A stretch of 64,000 nt of DNA from Lentzea atacamensis (GTDB lineage Bacteria > Actinomycetota > Actinomycetes > Mycobacteriales > Pseudonocardiaceae): the NCBI RefSeq assembly GCF_003269295.1, contig NZ_QLTT01000012.1:253455-317454 (forward strand), written 5' to 3'. Shown here one piece after another: positions 1 through 7,787 of the stretch (position 1 is the first letter of the stretch; each line of letters opens with the position of its first letter). The translations under genes and the position numbers were made by a program. The notes under the pieces were generated by a model that made no database searches, was not told the origin of the DNA, and was given only the letters and a program-made list of their open reading frames with translations.

Positions 1-288
1 CGCGTCGTGCTGCTCGTAGGTGATGCCGCGCGGCTCGCGGGCCTCGACGTGGCGGGCGTAGCTGATCATTTCCCCGGCCGCGTCGACGCCGACGACGCGG
101 GTCGCGCCCAGGTCGTGGAAGAGTCGCGCGTAGAAACCGGTGCCGCAGGCCACGTCCAGCACCGACTTGCCGAGCAGGTCGCCGACCGCCGACAGCAGGG
201 TGGCGCGCTCGGCCAGTCCAGTCGGGATGTGCTTGGCCCGCTCGTAGATCGCGCCCAGGGCGTCGTACTGATCGTCGCTCTCCGCCAT
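1..288 (-). CDS. class I SAM-dependent methyltransferase (N-terminal 96 residues; 3' end off the window)
   Basis: The minus-strand frame from ATG 288 stays open to the left edge, so the C-terminal part is outside the window. Residues about 40-53 read VLDVACGTGFYARL, the glycine-rich motif I of Rossmann methyltransferases that binds S-adenosylmethionine. An acidic VVGVD motif II follows near residue 68. The start is preceded by GGGTGAG at a normal ribosome-binding distance. It lies downstream of asd on the same strand, beyond a hairpin, so it is probably a separate unit. The substrate cannot be told from this fragment. Confidence 0.8.
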   Translation of the reverse strand, partial: MAESDDQYDALGAIYERAKHIPTGLAERATLLSAVGDLLGKSVLDVACGTGFYARLFHDLGATRVVGVDAAGEMISYARHVEAREPRGITYEQHDA

Positions 289-341
289 GAACTCACCCTA
301 TGAGGGCGGACGGCGGTTGAACCACTCCTGTGCCGTCGCCA

Positions 342-361
342 CCCGGCCCTGCCGGGCCGGG
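342..361 (-). terminator. GC-rich hairpin after asd
   Basis: CCCGGCCC and GGGCCGGG form an 8-bp stem around a TGCC loop, 19 bp beyond the asd stop codon. There is no clear T tract, so termination is inferred from position and stem strength only. Confidence 0.45.
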
Positions 362-379
362 CGGTGACGGACGGGTGGA

Positions 380-1471
380 TCAGAGGCGCTTCGCGAGCTC
401 TTCCGCGACCTCGTAGGTGTTCAGCGCCGCACCCTTGCGCAGGTTGTCACCGCACACGAAGAAGTCCAGCGTGTTCGGGAAGTCCAGCGCCTGACGCACG
501 CGGCCCACGTACGTCGGGTCCTCGCCCACCATGTCGGCGGGCGTCGGGAAGCGCTTCGCGGCCGGGTCGTCGACCAGCACGACCGTCGGCTGCGACTCGA
601 AGATCTTGTGTGCCGCCTCGACGGTGACCTCGCGGGCGAACGTCGCGTGGACGGCCAGCGAGTGGGTCGTGACGACCGGGACGCGGACGCAGGTGGCCGA
701 GACCTTCAGGTCCGGGATGCCGAGGATCTTGCGGGCCTCGTTGCGGACCTTCAGCTCCTCGGACGTCCAGCCCTCGTCCTTGAGCGATCCCGCCCACGGC
801 ACCACGTTCAGCGCCAGCGGGGCCGGGAACGGCGACTCGGACACGGGCAGACCGGCGGCGTCCAGCGCGGCACGGACGTCGCCCGCGACCACGCCGACCT
901 CCTTGCCGGCCAGCGCGGCGATCTCGGCGTACAGGCGGTCGATCGCCGCCTGACCACCACCGGACGCGGCCTGGTACGAGGCCACGACCAGTTCCTTCAG
1001 CTCGAACTCGCGGTGCAGGGCACCGAGCGACGCCATCATCGACAGCGTCGTGCAGTTCGGGTTCGAGATGATGCCGCGCGGGCGGTTGTCGATCTGGTCG
1101 GCGTTGACCTCGGGCACGACCAGCGGCACGTCCGGGTCCATCCGGAACGCGCCGGAGTTGTCGATCGCGATCGCGCCGCGCTCGGCGGCGATCGGGGCCC
1201 ACTCGGCCGAGACCTCGTCCGGCACGTCGAACATCGCGATGTCGACGCCGTCGAACGCCTCGGGCGAGAGCGCGATGACCGTCAGCTCCTGGCCACGCAC
1301 GCTGATCTTCTTGCCCGCCGAGCGCGGAGACGCGATCAGCCGGATCTCGCCCCACGGCACGGAGGAGCGGGTGTTCATGATGTCGATCATCACGGTGCCC
1401 ACGGCACCGGTCGCGCCGACGAGCGCGAGCACGGCTGCATTTTGCGGGACACCCGCACCCGAGGAAGTCAT
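380..1471 (-). CDS. asd: aspartate-semialdehyde dehydrogenase
   Basis: Reduces aspartyl phosphate to aspartate semialdehyde with NADPH, the second step toward lysine, diaminopimelate, threonine and methionine; cytosolic. The 363-residue product has the NADP-binding loop GATGAVG at residues 19-25, the catalytic cysteine in SNPNCTT near residue 139 and a conserved histidine in THSLAVH. The length is normal for the family. The start ATG at 1471 overlaps the lysC stop codon (ATGA), so translation is probably coupled. The open frame continues upstream of 1471, but that part is only lysC read in another frame. Confidence 0.97.
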   Translation of the reverse strand: MTSSGAGVPQNAAVLALVGATGAVGTVMIDIMNTRSSVPWGEIRLIASPRSAGKKISVRGQELTVIALSPEAFDGVDIAMFDVPDEVSAEWAPIAAERGAIAIDNSGAFRMDPDVPLVVPEVNADQIDNRPRGIISNPNCTTLSMMASLGALHREFELKELVVASYQAASGGGQAAIDRLYAEIAALAGKEVGVVAGDVRAALDAAGLPVSESPFPAPLALNVVPWAGSLKDEGWTSEELKVRNEARKILGIPDLKVSATCVRVPVVTTHSLAVHATFAREVTVEAAHKIFESQPTVVLVDDPAAKRFPTPADMVGEDPTYVGRVRQALDFPNTLDFFVCGDNLRKGAALNTYEVAEELAKRL

Positions 1472-2733
1472 CGTCCAGTCCCTGCGTAAACGACGGCCTC
1501 TTCGTCGGTACCCAGGTCGAACGCGTCGTGCAGGGCACGGACGGCGTCGTCGAGCTGGGTGTCGCGGCAGATGACCGAGATGCGGATCTCCGAGGTGGAG
1601 ATGATGTCGATGTTGACGCCGGCCGTGGCCAGCGCTTCGCAGAACGTCGCCGTGACACCGGGGTGCGAGCGCATGCCCGCGCCGATCAGCGACACCTTCC
1701 CCACGTGCTCGTCGTAGAGGACCTGGTCGAAGCCGATCTCGCCGCGTGCCTTCTCCAGCGCCGCCACCGCGCGCGGGCCGTCGACCTTGGCCAGCGTGAA
1801 CGTGATGTCGGTGCGACCGGACGCGGCCTGCGAGACGTTCTGCACGACCATGTCGATGTCGAGCTCGGCCTGCGCCACGACCCGGAAGATCTTGGCCGCG
1901 ATGCCGGGGTGGTCGGGCACGGCGGTCACGGTGATTTTGGCCTCGGACCGGTCGTGCGCGACGCCGGTGATCATCGCCTGTTCCACGGGAAGGTCCTCCA
2001 CTGAACCGGACACGATGGTTCCGGTCTTGTTGCTGAACGAAGAGCGGACATGCACGGGCACGTTGTAGCGACGGGCGTACTCCACACAGCGGAGCATCAG
2101 CACCTTCGCGCCACACGCGGCCATCTCGAGCATTTCCTCGTACGTGATCGTGTCGAGCTTCTTCGCGTTCGGCACGATGCGCGGGTCGGCGGTGTAGACG
2201 CCGTCCACATCGGTGTAGATCTCGCACACGTCGGCCTTCGTCGCCGCCGCGAGCGCCACCGCGGTGGTGTCGCTGCCGCCACGGCCGAGCGTGGTGATCT
2301 CCTTCGAGTCCTGCGAGACGCCCTGGAAGCCCGCGACGATCGCGATGGCTCCCTCGGAGGTGGCGTCCTGGATCCGGCTCGGCGTCACGTCGATGATGCG
2401 GGCTTTGCCGTGCACCGAGGTCGTGATCACGCCCGCCTGCGAGCCCGTGTAGGAACGGGCCTCCGCGCCGAGCGTGTGGATCGCCATGGCGAGCAGGGAC
2501 ATCGAGATCCGCTCACCCGACGTGAGCAGCATGTCGAGCTCACGTGCTGGCGGCACCGGGGACACCTGGCGGGCGAGGTCGAGCAGCTCGTCGGTCGTGT
2601 CGCCCATGGCGGACACGACGACCACGACGTCGTTCCCCGCCTTCTTGGTCGCCACGATGCGCTCGGCCACGCGTTTGATCCGCTCGGCACTCTCAACCGA
2701 TGAACCGCCGTACTTCTGGACGACGAGCGCCAC
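1468..2733 (-). CDS. lysC: aspartate kinase, alpha subunit
   Basis: Phosphorylates aspartate, the first and feedback-controlled step of the aspartate family pathway. The 421-residue product begins VALVVQKYGGSS, where KYGGSS is the amino-acid kinase N-terminal motif. The kinase domain fills about residues 1-230 and two ACT regulatory domains fill 265-420. The GTG start at 2733 is chosen because AAGGAGG lies 8 nt upstream; the longer frame reaching 2901 has no such site. The lysC-asd order with ATGA coupling is the usual actinobacterial operon. An internal start for a beta subunit is listed separately. Confidence 0.97.
   Translation of the reverse strand: MALVVQKYGGSSVESAERIKRVAERIVATKKAGNDVVVVVSAMGDTTDELLDLARQVSPVPPARELDMLLTSGERISMSLLAMAIHTLGAEARSYTGSQAGVITTSVHGKARIIDVTPSRIQDATSEGAIAIVAGFQGVSQDSKEITTLGRGGSDTTAVALAAATKADVCEIYTDVDGVYTADPRIVPNAKKLDTITYEEMLEMAACGAKVLMLRCVEYARRYNVPVHVRSSFSNKTGTIVSGSVEDLPVEQAMITGVAHDRSEAKITVTAVPDHPGIAAKIFRVVAQAELDIDMVVQNVSQAASGRTDITFTLAKVDGPRAVAALEKARGEIGFDQVLYDEHVGKVSLIGAGMRSHPGVTATFCEALATAGVNIDIISTSEIRISVICRDTQLDDAVRALHDAFDLGTDEEAVVYAGTGR
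1984..1999 (-). promoter_or_regulatory. lysC: internal ribosome-binding site and GTG start for the aspartokinase beta subunit
   Basis: In frame inside lysC, GGAGG (1999-1995) lies exactly 8 nt before a GTG (1986-1984) that would begin VEQAMITGVAHD. Starting there gives a 172-residue protein made only of the ACT-domain half. Corynebacterium lysC is known to encode such an overlapping beta subunit starting at the equivalent place, giving an alpha2beta2 enzyme. The site is seen; its use here is inferred by analogy. Confidence 0.7.
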
Positions 2734-2837
2734 CGACCTGACCTCCTTCGCGCGACTAAAACCCCACGTCGTAGGCAGCCTACCCGGACCACCTGGTGAG
2801 ACTCTGGAGCCGTGACGCGCGTGACTACTCTGTCCGG

Positions 2838-4061
2838 GTGTCGTCGACGGTCGATGTGGTGGAGGCTCCAGCAGCCGTGCATCAGAGCAGTGCGCGCTCA
2901 CGGTTGGCCGAGGCGCTCAGACATCCCGCAGCGCTGTGGTCGATTCCCGCGCTGATCTACCTGTTCGTCCGGCAGGTGGGTCTGTACGTGCTGCAGCTCG
3001 TCGTCGAGTACCAGAACAAGATCCACGGGTCGGCCAACACCGCGGTCGGCGAGCTGAAGTCGTGGGACGGCGAGTGGTTCCTCGGGATCGCGGCCGGCGG
3101 CTACAACGACGTTCCTGCCCGTTTGGCCGACGCGGCCGGCAGGCGCACGGCCGAGACGCCGCTCGCGTTCTTCCCCGGCTACCCCGCGCTGATCAGGTGG
3201 GTGGACGGCCTGCCGGGCGTGAGCCTGGAGGGTGCCGCGTTCGCGGTCAGCCTGATCAGCGGCCTGTTCTGCGCGTACGGCCTGTTCGTGCTCGGGCGTT
3301 CGGTGCGCGGCGGCTCGACGAGGACCGGCCTGATCCTGGTCACGCTGTTCTCGGCGTCCCCGATGGCCGTCGTGCTGTCGATGACCTACTCGGAGGCGAC
3401 GTTCTGCGCGTTCGCCTCGTGGGCGCTGGTCGGCGTGGTGAAGAAGCGCTGGATCCTCGCGGGCGTGTGCTGCTCGGCCGCCGGTCTGGTGCGCCCCACG
3501 GCGGGTGCGCTGATCGCCGCGGTCGGCCTCGCCGCGCTGGTGGCGGTGATCGCGGACCGGCGTGACTGGCGGGCGTGGGTCGGTGGCCTGGTCGCGCCGC
3601 TCGGCCTGGTCGGCTACCTCGGCTGGGTCGCGGTCCGCACCGGTGACCTCGACGGCTGGTTCGGCGTGCAGCAACGCGGCTGGGGGTCGAAGTTCGACGG
3701 CGGCGCGGCGACGCTGAAGTTCGCCTTCGAGCACCTCGGCAACCCGCGCTCCGAACTGGAGACCGGCACGGTGTGGCTGCTGATCCTCGCCGTCGTGCTC
3801 GTCTTCTACGCCTTCCAACGCCGCTTGGAGTGGCCGTTGATCGTCTACGGCATCGGCGTCCTCATCATGGACATCGGCTCGAACGGCCTGATGAACTCCA
3901 AAGCCCGGCTGCTGCTGCCCGCGTTCACGCTGCTGATCCCGCTGGCCCTGGTGCTGGCCCGCCGCCGCATGTCCACGGTGCTGACCGTGCTGGCCGGAGC
4001 GACCCTGTTCAGCGCCTGGTTCGGCGCCTACTCCCTCGCGGTTTGGCAGTATGCGATCTGA
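2838..4061 (+). CDS. PIG-V-like membrane mannosyltransferase
   Basis: A 407-residue polytopic membrane protein with about ten hydrophobic segments. The sequence SWDGEWFLGIAAGGY near residue 76 matches the WD-x-x-x-FL-x-IA-x-x-GY signature of PIG-V type mannosyltransferases (GT-C fold), which use polyprenyl-phosphate mannose at the outer membrane face. The GTG start at 2838 is preferred because TACTCT lies 6 nt upstream, a leaderless arrangement; an ATG at 2796 in the same frame is possible. Transcribed away from lysC. It overlaps the next gene by one base (TGATG). The acceptor is unknown; mannosylation of lipid or protein is an inference. Confidence 0.8.
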   Translation: MSSTVDVVEAPAAVHQSSARSRLAEALRHPAALWSIPALIYLFVRQVGLYVLQLVVEYQNKIHGSANTAVGELKSWDGEWFLGIAAGGYNDVPARLADAAGRRTAETPLAFFPGYPALIRWVDGLPGVSLEGAAFAVSLISGLFCAYGLFVLGRSVRGGSTRTGLILVTLFSASPMAVVLSMTYSEATFCAFASWALVGVVKKRWILAGVCCSAAGLVRPTAGALIAAVGLAALVAVIADRRDWRAWVGGLVAPLGLVGYLGWVAVRTGDLDGWFGVQQRGWGSKFDGGAATLKFAFEHLGNPRSELETGTVWLLILAVVLVFYAFQRRLEWPLIVYGIGVLIMDIGSNGLMNSKARLLLPAFTLLIPLALVLARRRMSTVLTVLAGATLFSAWFGAYSLAVWQYAI

Positions 4062-4621
4062 TGAACGAGCTGATCTCGAAGCGCTGGAGCCCTCGCGCTT
4101 TCTCCGCTGAGGCAACGGTTTCCGACGACGAGCTGCGCATCCTGCTGGAGGCGGCGCGCTGGGCCCCGTCCCACGGCAACAGCCAGCCGGCCCGGTTCGT
4201 CGTCGGAAAGCGCGGCACACCCACGTTCGACGCGATCCTCGAAACGCTCCGCCCCGGCAACAAGACCTGGGCCTTCCGCGCCTCCGTGCTGCTGATCGGC
4301 TGCGTGATCACCGCCGATTCGCGCGGCGACCTGCCCAACGTCGAGTTCGGCCTGGGCCTCGCGATGGAGAACATCGCACTGCAGGCCGTCGACCTGGGCC
4401 TGATCGCACACATGATGGGCGGCTTCGACAAGACCGCCGCCCACGAGACGTTCGGCATGCCGGAAGACGTCCGCCCGGTGGTGGCGATGGCACTGGGCCG
4501 GCCAGGCAGGCTGGAGGACCTCCCCGAGGACCTCCAGGCCCGCGAGCAGCGCGAACGGCTCCGCCACCCGCTGTCCGAAACCGTCTTCACGGGCAGCTGG
4601 GGCCAGTCACTGTTCGGTTGA
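4061..4621 (+). CDS. nitroreductase family FMN oxidoreductase
   Basis: A 186-residue single-domain nitroreductase fold protein. The N-terminal SKRWSPRAF is the phosphate-contacting FMN segment, followed by RWAPSHGNSQPARFVV, the usual second FMN region, and GLIAHMMGGFD in the C-terminal half. Such enzymes reduce nitro or quinone compounds with NAD(P)H; the real substrate cannot be predicted. Its ATG shares a base with the mannosyltransferase stop, so the two are translated together. Its 3' end overlaps the convergent NUDIX gene by 15 bp. Confidence 0.92.
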   Translation: MNELISKRWSPRAFSAEATVSDDELRILLEAARWAPSHGNSQPARFVVGKRGTPTFDAILETLRPGNKTWAFRASVLLIGCVITADSRGDLPNVEFGLGLAMENIALQAVDLGLIAHMMGGFDKTAAHETFGMPEDVRPVVAMALGRPGRLEDLPEDLQAREQRERLRHPLSETVFTGSWGQSLFG

Positions 4622-5107
4622 GAAGTACTTCGTCGCGACCTCGTTGTGCAGCGGAAACGCCAACGGCTCGCACTCGAAGATGACCTTGCGCTCGGACGCC
4701 TCGTCGTTGGGCACGAACGGCGGCATGTCCTCGGCGTTGATCGCGGGCGCCGTCGCGAACAGCAACACCGTCCCACCGTCCGGCGTCGACACGAAGTGCA
4801 ACGGCCGCAGGCCGTCCGGGTCGATGCGCACGTTCGCTTCCTCTTCGAGCTCGCGCGCCGCACTCTGCTGCCACGACTCACCGCGGTCCATGAACCCGCT
4901 GACGAACGCGAGCTGCCCAACCGGCGGAATGGCCCGTCGCACGGTCAACAGCCCGGTGCGCGCCCCGTCCTTGACCGGCACGAGCAACACGACGACGGGA
5001 GACGGGTTGGCCCACACCATGTGCCCACAGCCTGCGCACTCGCGCGGGTAGCCGGACGTGTCGGCATACCGGGTGCCGCAGCTGCTGCAGAAGTCGTCGC
5101 GCGCCAT
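4607..5107 (-). CDS. NUDIX hydrolase with N-terminal zinc ribbon
   Basis: The 166-residue product has two CxxC knuckles (CSSC near residue 7, CAGC near residue 24) followed by a NUDIX domain. The NUDIX box runs over residues about 71-93 with the pattern G(x5)E(x7)REL(x)EE, the magnesium-binding helix. This layout resembles NudC-type NADH or capped-RNA pyrophosphatases, though it is shorter than NudC. TAGGTT lies 7 nt before the ATG and no Shine-Dalgarno is seen, suggesting a leaderless mRNA. Converges on the nitroreductase gene with a 15-bp overlap. Confidence 0.9.
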   Translation of the reverse strand: MARDDFCSSCGTRYADTSGYPRECAGCGHMVWANPSPVVVLLVPVKDGARTGLLTVRRAIPPVGQLAFVSGFMDRGESWQQSAARELEEEANVRIDPDGLRPLHFVSTPDGGTVLLFATAPAINAEDMPPFVPNDEASERKVIFECEPLAFPLHNEVATKYFSTEQ

Positions 5108-5117
5108 GAAACCGAAC

Positions 5118-5405
5118 CTAGTTCAGACGCCTGACGAGTTTGAGGACGATCGCTCGAACGGCCAGCCAGAACAGCGCCGCGAGCCCGAAGTTGACCAGCA
5201 CCCGCAACTTGGCGTCCTCGGGCGTGAACAAGTCCCGGAACGCGAGCGCCACGGGTTCCGCCACCGCCTTGACGGTGCTGGTGATGGGGTTGTCCGGGTT
5301 GGCCCCGCCGACGGTCAGCACGACGTGAACGACGAGCACGACCGCCAGCGCGAGGCCTGCCCAGCTGACGATTCCGGCGGCGATCCCGACCACGCGTGTA
5401 CGCAT
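5118..5405 (-). CDS. small membrane protein, paralogue of its upstream neighbour
   Basis: 95 residues with two membrane segments (about 5-30 and 70-90) linked by a polar loop containing KAVAEPVALAFRDLF. The neighbour at 5424-5720 has the same plan and similar loop (SLAEPLALFFPGLF) and a shared end (NFGLAALFW and NYGLAAVFW), so the pair arose by duplication. TACATT lies 8 nt before the ATG, a leaderless layout. I do not recognise a named family and give no function. Confidence 0.75.
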   Translation of the reverse strand: MRTRVVGIAAGIVSWAGLALAVVLVVHVVLTVGGANPDNPITSTVKAVAEPVALAFRDLFTPEDAKLRVLVNFGLAALFWLAVRAIVLKLVRRLN

Positions 5406-5423
5406 GGGGCGGGAATGTACTAC

Positions 5424-5720
5424 TCAGTAGCGGGACACCACACGGGCGAGAATGCCGGTCACGACCAGCCAGAACACAGCGGCGAGGCCGTAGTTGAGCA
5501 GAACGTCGACGTTGTAGTTGCCGGTTGCGAAGAGGCCGGGGAAGAACAGTGCGAGGGGCTCGGCGAGGGACTGGATGAACTTGAAGAACGCGTTCGCCTG
5601 GTTCGCGCCGAGAACGATCATCAGGATGTAGAGGATCTCGATCAGGGCGAAGACCACACCGATGCCGCTGATCACGCGTGAAGCCGTGCCGCGGCCACTG
5701 GTCGTACGTAATCTGGACAT
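5424..5720 (-). CDS. small membrane protein, paralogue of its downstream neighbour
   Basis: 98 residues, two hydrophobic segments (about 15-40 and 72-95) around a loop with SLAEPLALFFPGLF. It shares its C-terminal pattern with the 95-residue protein 18 bp downstream on the same strand, so the two may assemble together. The basic N-terminus (MSRLRTTSGRG) suggests it faces the cytoplasm. No recognised function. Confidence 0.75.
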   Translation of the reverse strand: MSRLRTTSGRGTASRVISGIGVVFALIEILYILMIVLGANQANAFFKFIQSLAEPLALFFPGLFATGNYNVDVLLNYGLAAVFWLVVTGILARVVSRY

Positions 5721-5785
5721 ACATGAGCTTTTCCCGGATTTACGCCTGGCAAAACTTGTCGTTGTCCCACGATCCGGGCCCGCGG

Positions 5786-5822
5786 TTCCATCTCCGGCCG
5801 AACTGTGGCTACTCTGTCGGAC
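5786..5822 (+). promoter_or_regulatory. promoter of the leuA leader
   Basis: TACTCT at 5810-5815 fits the actinobacterial -10 form TAnnnT. Exactly 7 nt separate it from GTG 5823, so transcription would start at or next to the first base of the leader peptide. A weak TTCCAT at 5786-5791 sits 18 bp upstream as a possible -35. Inferred from sequence only. Confidence 0.55.
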
Positions 5823-5864
5823 GTGTGGCGTTCCCTCCTGCTTCGCTGCCGTGACGGGGTCTGA
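5823..5864 (+). CDS. leuL: leuA leader peptide (13 residues, three adjacent Leu codons)
   Basis: Reads V-W-R-S-L-L-L-R-C-R-D-G-V and stops with TGA at 5862-5864. The three leucine codons in a row (CTC CTG CTT) upstream of leuA are the hallmark of attenuation by stalling on scarce leucyl-tRNA. The stop codon lies inside a perfect palindrome, GGTCTGATCAGACC. The GTG sits 7 nt after a TAnnnT box with no ribosome site, so it is probably read from a leaderless mRNA. Leader peptides before leuA are known in other actinobacteria; this particular one is my reading. Confidence 0.75.
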   Translation: MWRSLLLRCRDGV

Positions 5865-5921
5865 TCAGACCGGCCCCCCGTCGCGGGATTCAGCGTTGCC
5901 GCCGGTCGTTCCCAAACGACC
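5853..5921 (+). promoter_or_regulatory. leuA attenuator region (two hairpins)
   Basis: Two structures can form between the leader peptide and leuA. The first pairs GACGGGG (5853-5859) with a CCCCGTC copy ending near 5882 and contains the palindrome GGTCTGATCAGACC around the leader stop codon. The second pairs GGTCGTT (5904-5910) with AACGACC (5915-5921) and ends 2 nt before the GCAGGAG ribosome site of leuA. A stalled ribosome at the Leu codons could shift these pairings. There is no T tract, so control of translation start is as likely as transcription termination. Confidence 0.5.
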
Positions 5922-5938
5922 CGCAGGAGTAATCGAAA

Positions 5939-7729
5939 ATGTCCTCCTCCGACGCCTACACCTCCGGTAACAGCCGCATCCGCCAGCCCGCGCGCCCGGC
6001 CCCGGCATCCCAGCCCTCCTGGAACCCCCAGCTCGGCAGCAGCATGCCCTTCCACCGCTACCGCCCGTTCCACGAGGTCGTAGAGGTGATCGACGTACCC
6101 GACCGCACCTGGCCGAACAAGCGGGTGGAGAAGGCACCGCTGTGGTGCGCGGTGGACCTGCGGGACGGCAACCAGGCCCTGATCGACCCGATGTCGCCGG
6201 CCCGCAAGCGCAAGATGTTCGACCTGCTGGTCCGGATGGGCTTCAAGGAGATCGAGGTCGGCTTCCCGGCGGCGTCGCAGACCGACTTCGACTTCGTCCG
6301 CGAGATCATCGAAGACGGCGCGATCCCCGACGACGTGACGATCCAGGTCCTGACCCAGTGCCGGGAAGAGCTGATCGCCAGGACCTTCGAGTCCCTGCGC
6401 GGCGCCAACAAGGCGATCGTCCACTTCTACAACTCGACGTCGATCCTGCAGCGACGGGTCGTCTTCCGCAGCGACCGCGACGGCATCAAGAAGATCGCCG
6501 TGGACGCCGCGAAGTTCGCCAAGGAGCAGGAGCGCGACTACCCGGAGACCGACTTCCGGTACGAGTACAGCCCCGAGTCGTACACCGGCACCGAGCTGAC
6601 CTACGCGCTCGAGGTCTGCAACGCGGTCACCGCGGTCATCCAGCCGACCCCCGAGAAGCCGCTGATCATCAACCTGCCGGCGACGGTCGAGATGGCGACG
6701 CCGAACGTCTACGCCGACTCGATCGAGTGGATGAGCCGGAACCTGGACAACCGCGAGTCGATCATCCTCAGCCTGCACCCGCACAACGACCGCGGCACCG
6801 GGGTTGCCGCCGCCGAGCTGGGTTACCTGGCCGGCGCGGACCGCATCGAGGGCTGCCTGTTCGGCAACGGCGAGCGCACCGGCAACGTCTGCCTGGTCAC
6901 GCTGGCGATGAACATGTTCAGCCAGGGCATCGACCCGCAGATCGACTTCTCCGACATCGACGAGGTTCGCCGCACTGTCGAGTACTGCAACCAGCTGCCG
7001 GTGCCCGAGCGGCACCCGTACGGCGGTGACCTGGTCTTCACCGCGTTCTCGGGCAGCCACCAGGACGCGATCAAGAAGGGCTTCGAGGCGCTGGAGGCCG
7101 ACGCCAAGGACGCCGGGCAGCACGTCGACGACTTCCCGTGGGAGGTGCCGTACCTGCCGATCGACCCGAAGGACGTGGGTCGCAACTACGAGGCCGTCAT
7201 CCGGGTCAACTCGCAGTCCGGCAAGGGTGGCGTGGCGTACCTGATGAAGCAGGAGCACCACCTTGACCTGCCGCGGCGCCTGCAGATCGAGTTCTCGAGG
7301 GTGATCCAGGAGGTCACCGACACGCAGGGTGGCGAGATCAACCCGAAGGAGATGTGGGACGCCTTCGCGGAGGAGTACCTCCACGGCAAGGTGCCGCTGT
7401 ACCTGCTGAAGCACCGCGCGTCGTCGGACGGCAGCGGCCACGAGGAGATCACCGCGACTCTGCTGATCGACGGCGAGCAGCAGGAGATCACGGGGTCCGG
7501 CAACGGTCCGATCGCCGCGTTCGTCGACGCGCTCGCTTCCGTGGGCTACGACGTGCGGGTGCTGGACTACGCCGAGCACGCGCTGTCCGCCGGTGACGAC
7601 GCCCGTGCGGCCGCCTACCTCGAGTGCGCTGTGGGCGACCGTGTGCTGTGGGGTGTGGGCATCGACAGTTCAACGGTCGCGGCTTCGTTCCGCGCCATCG
7701 TGTCGGCCGTGAACCGGGCTCACCGCTAG
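5939..7729 (+). CDS. leuA: 2-isopropylmalate synthase (class II)
   Basis: Condenses 2-oxoisovalerate with acetyl-CoA, the first step specific to leucine synthesis, and is normally inhibited by leucine. The 596-residue protein is of the long actinobacterial class. DLRDGNQALIDPM near residue 77 carries the metal-binding aspartate, LHPHNDRG near residue 280 carries the HxH metal ligands, and the C-terminal 130 residues form the LeuA allosteric domain (SGNGPIAAFVDAL). CAGGAGT lies upstream of the ATG at normal distance. A leader peptide with three Leu codons precedes it. A strong hairpin follows the stop directly. Confidence 0.97.
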   Translation: MSSSDAYTSGNSRIRQPARPAPASQPSWNPQLGSSMPFHRYRPFHEVVEVIDVPDRTWPNKRVEKAPLWCAVDLRDGNQALIDPMSPARKRKMFDLLVRMGFKEIEVGFPAASQTDFDFVREIIEDGAIPDDVTIQVLTQCREELIARTFESLRGANKAIVHFYNSTSILQRRVVFRSDRDGIKKIAVDAAKFAKEQERDYPETDFRYEYSPESYTGTELTYALEVCNAVTAVIQPTPEKPLIINLPATVEMATPNVYADSIEWMSRNLDNRESIILSLHPHNDRGTGVAAAELGYLAGADRIEGCLFGNGERTGNVCLVTLAMNMFSQGIDPQIDFSDIDEVRRTVEYCNQLPVPERHPYGGDLVFTAFSGSHQDAIKKGFEALEADAKDAGQHVDDFPWEVPYLPIDPKDVGRNYEAVIRVNSQSGKGGVAYLMKQEHHLDLPRRLQIEFSRVIQEVTDTQGGEINPKEMWDAFAEEYLHGKVPLYLLKHRASSDGSGHEEITATLLIDGEQQEITGSGNGPIAAFVDALASVGYDVRVLDYAEHALSAGDDARAAAYLECAVGDRVLWGVGIDSSTVAASFRAIVSAVNRAHR

Positions 7730-7730
7730 T

Positions 7731-7786
7731 GCCGCAACCGCCAGCCTTGCCCCGTGTTCCGCCGGGCAAAGGCTGGCGGTTGCGGC
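7731..7786. terminator. long-stem terminator between leuA and the convergent gene
   Basis: About 22 bp of near-perfect stem (GCCGCAACCGCCAGCC with GGCTGGCGGTTGCGGC outermost, one bulged A), starting 2 nt after the leuA stop and ending 2 nt before the stop of the opposing gene. Its symmetry and position suggest it ends transcription from both sides. Confidence 0.8.
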
Positions 7787-7787
7787 G

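Noticed and set aside
1472..2227. N-terminal extension of asd to 615 residues
   Set aside because: The extra part is lysC read in another frame; ATG 1471 overlaps the lysC stop and begins the normal N-terminus.
5672..7579. 635-codon minus-strand frame over leuA
   Set aside because: Shadow of leuA; leuA has all catalytic motifs and its own leader and terminator.
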